Shown one piece after another: positions 62,160 to 64,000 of a stretch of 64,000 nt of DNA (within the stretch, counting starts at the first letter, position 1; every line of letters starts with the position of its first letter). The translations under genes were made by a program, and so were the position numbers. A model generated the notes under the pieces. That model had not been told where the DNA came from and searched no databases. It saw only the letters and a list, made by a program, of their open reading frames with translations. This stretch comes from Tectiglobus sp965247245 (GTDB taxonomy: Bacteria; Pseudomonadota; Alphaproteobacteria; Rhizobiales; Hyphomicrobiaceae), in contig CBDFGV010000003.1 in the NCBI GenBank assembly GCA_965247245.1, positions 186,001-250,000 on the forward strand, written 5' to 3'.

Positions 62160-62588
62160 ATGGCACGTGTGACCGTCGAAGATTGCGTTGATAAGGTCGA
62201 TAATAGGTTCGAACTCGTGCTACTCGCTGCCCACCGGGCACGTTCGATCGCGAACGGCAGTCCGATAACCATTGAGCGCGAGAACGACAAGAACCCCGTT
62301 ATTGCGCTACGTGAGATCGCCGATGAGACTGTCGCTCCGGACGACATGCGGGAAGGTCTTATCCACTCCATTCAGAAGAATGTTGAAGTCGACGAGCCGG
62401 AAGAAGGTGCGGCACCTATTTTGGTCAGCGAGCGACGTGGGCCAATGTTGGGTCGTGACGACCAATCGACCGACACGATTGTCGATGTGCTGACGGAAGA
62501 GCAGTTGTTACGTGGCATGGAAAGCCTAACGCCAACCGAGCCATCTGCCGCAATTGGTGGTGGCAGCGGTAACGGTCGCGGTCGGTAA
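62160..62588 (+). CDS. rpoZ: RNA polymerase omega subunit RpoZ
   Basis: A 142-residue omega subunit, which aids assembly of RNA polymerase by holding the beta-prime subunit. The N-terminal MARVTVEDCVDKVDNRFELV, VLLAAHRARSIANG and KNPVIALREIADETV are diagnostic. The Gly-rich C-terminal tail (IGGGSGNGRGR) is longer than in E. coli, as usual for Rhizobiales. rsh follows on the same strand, 155 bp downstream, as is common in bacteria. Confidence 0.97.
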   Translation: MARVTVEDCVDKVDNRFELVLLAAHRARSIANGSPITIERENDKNPVIALREIADETVAPDDMREGLIHSIQKNVEVDEPEEGAAPILVSERRGPMLGRDDQSTDTIVDVLTEEQLLRGMESLTPTEPSAAIGGGSGNGRGR

Positions 62589-62743
62589 AGACGAGCGAGC
62601 GCTTTCGCGGACCTACGTGTCTCTAGTCATAATTGGTCAATCCCGCTACAATGGTTCTCGCTATACCGCGTGGGCCAAAGGGATTTTGTGCGCTGTTTGA
62701 CAAGATCGATCGGCAATGACTTTGGGAGTTCAACCATAACACA

Positions 62744-64000
62744 ATGATGCGCCAGTTCGAGTTGGTGGAACGGGTCTTAGCATACGACCCGAATGCCAAC
62801 GAAGCCATGCTCAACCGCGCGTATGTCTACGCGATGAAGGCGCATGCGAACCAGAGACGTGCATCTGGTGACCCTTACTTTGCCCACCCGCTTGAAGTTG
62901 CCGCCATACTGACGGACCTGCGGCTCGATGATGAGACGATAGCGACCGCACTTCTCCATGATGTAATTGAAGATACGGAAACAACACGGTCGGAAATCGA
63001 TCGCTTGTTTGGACCGGATATTGGTGCCCTCGTCGACGGCCTGACAAAGATCAAGAAACTTGATCTGGTGACCAAAAAGGCCGAGCAGGCGGAGAACTTT
63101 CGCAAGCTCCTGATCGCTATATCCAGTGATATCCGCGTGCTTCTCGTTAAGTTGGCGGACCGGCTGCACAACATGCGCACGCTGGAATACGTCAAACCCG
63201 AAAAACGCGTTCGGATTTCTCAGGAGACGTTGGATATCTACGCGCCGCTGGCCGGTCGCATGGGCATGCGCAACGTCTTGGAAGAATTGCAGGATCATGC
63301 TTTTCGTTGGTTGCATCCTGATGCTTACCGCGCAGTCGGAGATCGTTTGGCGCGTCTCCACGCCCGCAATCAAGGCCTGATTGAAGAAATCAAATCGGCC
63401 TTGGAACTTGAGCTCGCTAACGTCGAGCTGGACGGCAAGATAGATGGGCGGCGAAAGACCCCCTATGCCGTCTGGCAAAAGATGGAGAACCGGCAAATCT
63501 CATTGGAGCAGCTCTCTGATGTCTACGGTTTCCGTATCATCGTGAGCGACATCGCGGAATGTTATCAAGTTGTCGGGATAGCTCACACGAAGTGGCGTGC
63601 TGTTCCTGGTCGTTTCAAGGATTACATATCCACGCCGAAGCAAAACGGTTACCGCTCGCTTCACACGACAATTGTTGGACCGCAACATCAGCGCGTGGAA
63701 CTCCAGATCCGCACCGAGCGCATGCATGAGATCGCTGAGTATGGCGTTGCAGCGCATGCGAATTACAAATCTTCTGATGATGATGATCGCCAAGTTGGGC
63801 CCGTCGACCGGGATAGCGGCCCCTACGGCTGGTTGCGGCACTTGGTCGAGACGCTTCTTGAGGGCAATCCGGAAGAGTTTCTGGAGCACACTAAGCTTGA
63901 GCTGTTTCACGATCAGGTGTTTTGCTTTACCCCGAAAGGCCGCTTGATCGCGTTGCCGAGAGGCGCGACGCCAATTGATTTTGCCTATGCGGTTCACACA
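62744..64000 (+). CDS. rsh: Bifunctional (p)ppGpp synthetase/hydrolase (RelA/SpoT, Rsh), partial
   Basis: The first 419 codons are present; the gene continues past the window. It starts MMRQFELVERV (ATG at 62744 or 62747). The HD hydrolase domain has His48 (YFAHP), His72-Asp73 (LLHDVIEDT), and later RLHNMRT. The synthetase domain has GRFKDYISTPKQNGYRSLH, whose RFKD matches the RxKD form of bifunctional enzymes rather than the ExDD form of synthetase-only RelA. The start of the TGS domain (DQVFCFTPKG) is reached. It controls the stringent response. Downstream regulatory domains are not seen. Confidence 0.96.
   Translation, partial: MMRQFELVERVLAYDPNANEAMLNRAYVYAMKAHANQRRASGDPYFAHPLEVAAILTDLRLDDETIATALLHDVIEDTETTRSEIDRLFGPDIGALVDGLTKIKKLDLVTKKAEQAENFRKLLIAISSDIRVLLVKLADRLHNMRTLEYVKPEKRVRISQETLDIYAPLAGRMGMRNVLEELQDHAFRWLHPDAYRAVGDRLARLHARNQGLIEEIKSALELELANVELDGKIDGRRKTPYAVWQKMENRQISLEQLSDVYGFRIIVSDIAECYQVVGIAHTKWRAVPGRFKDYISTPKQNGYRSLHTTIVGPQHQRVELQIRTERMHEIAEYGVAAHANYKSSDDDDRQVGPVDRDSGPYGWLRHLVETLLEGNPEEFLEHTKLELFHDQVFCFTPKGRLIALPRGATPIDFAYAVHT

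Noticed and set aside
62777..63496. 239-residue frame antisense to rsh
   Set aside because: rsh has complete HD and synthetase motifs on the plus strand.

Overview
The window looks like chromosome of an alphaproteobacterium, most likely near the Rhizobiales. Support comes from the slt-dapA-smpB and udg-NYN-rpoZ-rsh gene groups, a SAM-II riboswitch in front of metA (typical of Alphaproteobacteria), a bifunctional RelA/SpoT gene next to rpoZ, small exported envelope proteins and moderately high GC. I cannot name the genus. No insertion sequence, phage gene, CRISPR array or rRNA was seen. One tRNA (Ser, anticodon GGA) lies at 3727-3816.

Layout. 0-3.7 kb: globin, DUF1330 protein, membrane protein and a large TPR protein, ending at the tRNA-Ser. 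3.9-7.6 kb: two membrane proteins, msrA, a cupin, and metA under a SAM-II riboswitch. 7.8-12.2 kb: a LysR regulator divergent from a DapA-like aldolase, flavin monooxygenase, RidA and DUF1028 operon. 12.3-17.5 kb: outer-membrane barrel protein, orphan TadG-like vWA protein, luciferase-like oxidoreductase, very basic secreted protein. 17.5-24.5 kb: a divergent degradation cluster (TauD-type dioxygenase, DMT exporter and hydratase on one strand; acyl-CoA ligase, MaoC-type dehydratase and CaiB-type CoA transferase on the other). 24.5-31.7 kb: small exported proteins, smpB, dapA, lytic transglycosylase, alpha/beta hydrolase.

31.8-44.4 kb is the most unusual part. Three large paralogous surface proteins, all on the minus strand, share a nearly constant inverse-autotransporter-type beta domain but carry different right-handed beta-helix passengers. 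Each is preceded by a similar promoter-like element with the same 18-bp spacing. Between copies 1 and 2 lie a FecR-like exported protein, an exported caspase-fold protease, a TetR/YciI pair with tandem operators, an EctD-like dioxygenase and a DM13-domain protein.

44.7-51 kb: a molybdenum hydroxylase with its 2Fe-2S subunit and a diheme cytochrome, divergent from a DehI-type dehalogenase, an FAH-family hydratase and an Ldh-family dehydrogenase. 51-55.2 kb: an envelope operon of an OmpA-family protein with four internal repeats, a 33-residue membrane peptide and a membrane-anchored helix-hairpin-helix protein. 55.2-60 kb: intergenic tandem repeats, HAD protein, acyl-CoA dehydrogenase, vWA protein, APH(6)-like kinase. 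60.2-64 kb: family-5 uracil-DNA glycosylase, NYN protein, rpoZ and the start of rsh, which runs off the window.

The metabolic genes suggest a heterotroph that uses diverse organic acids and perhaps halogenated or heterocyclic compounds. Substrates are inferred from gene families only.
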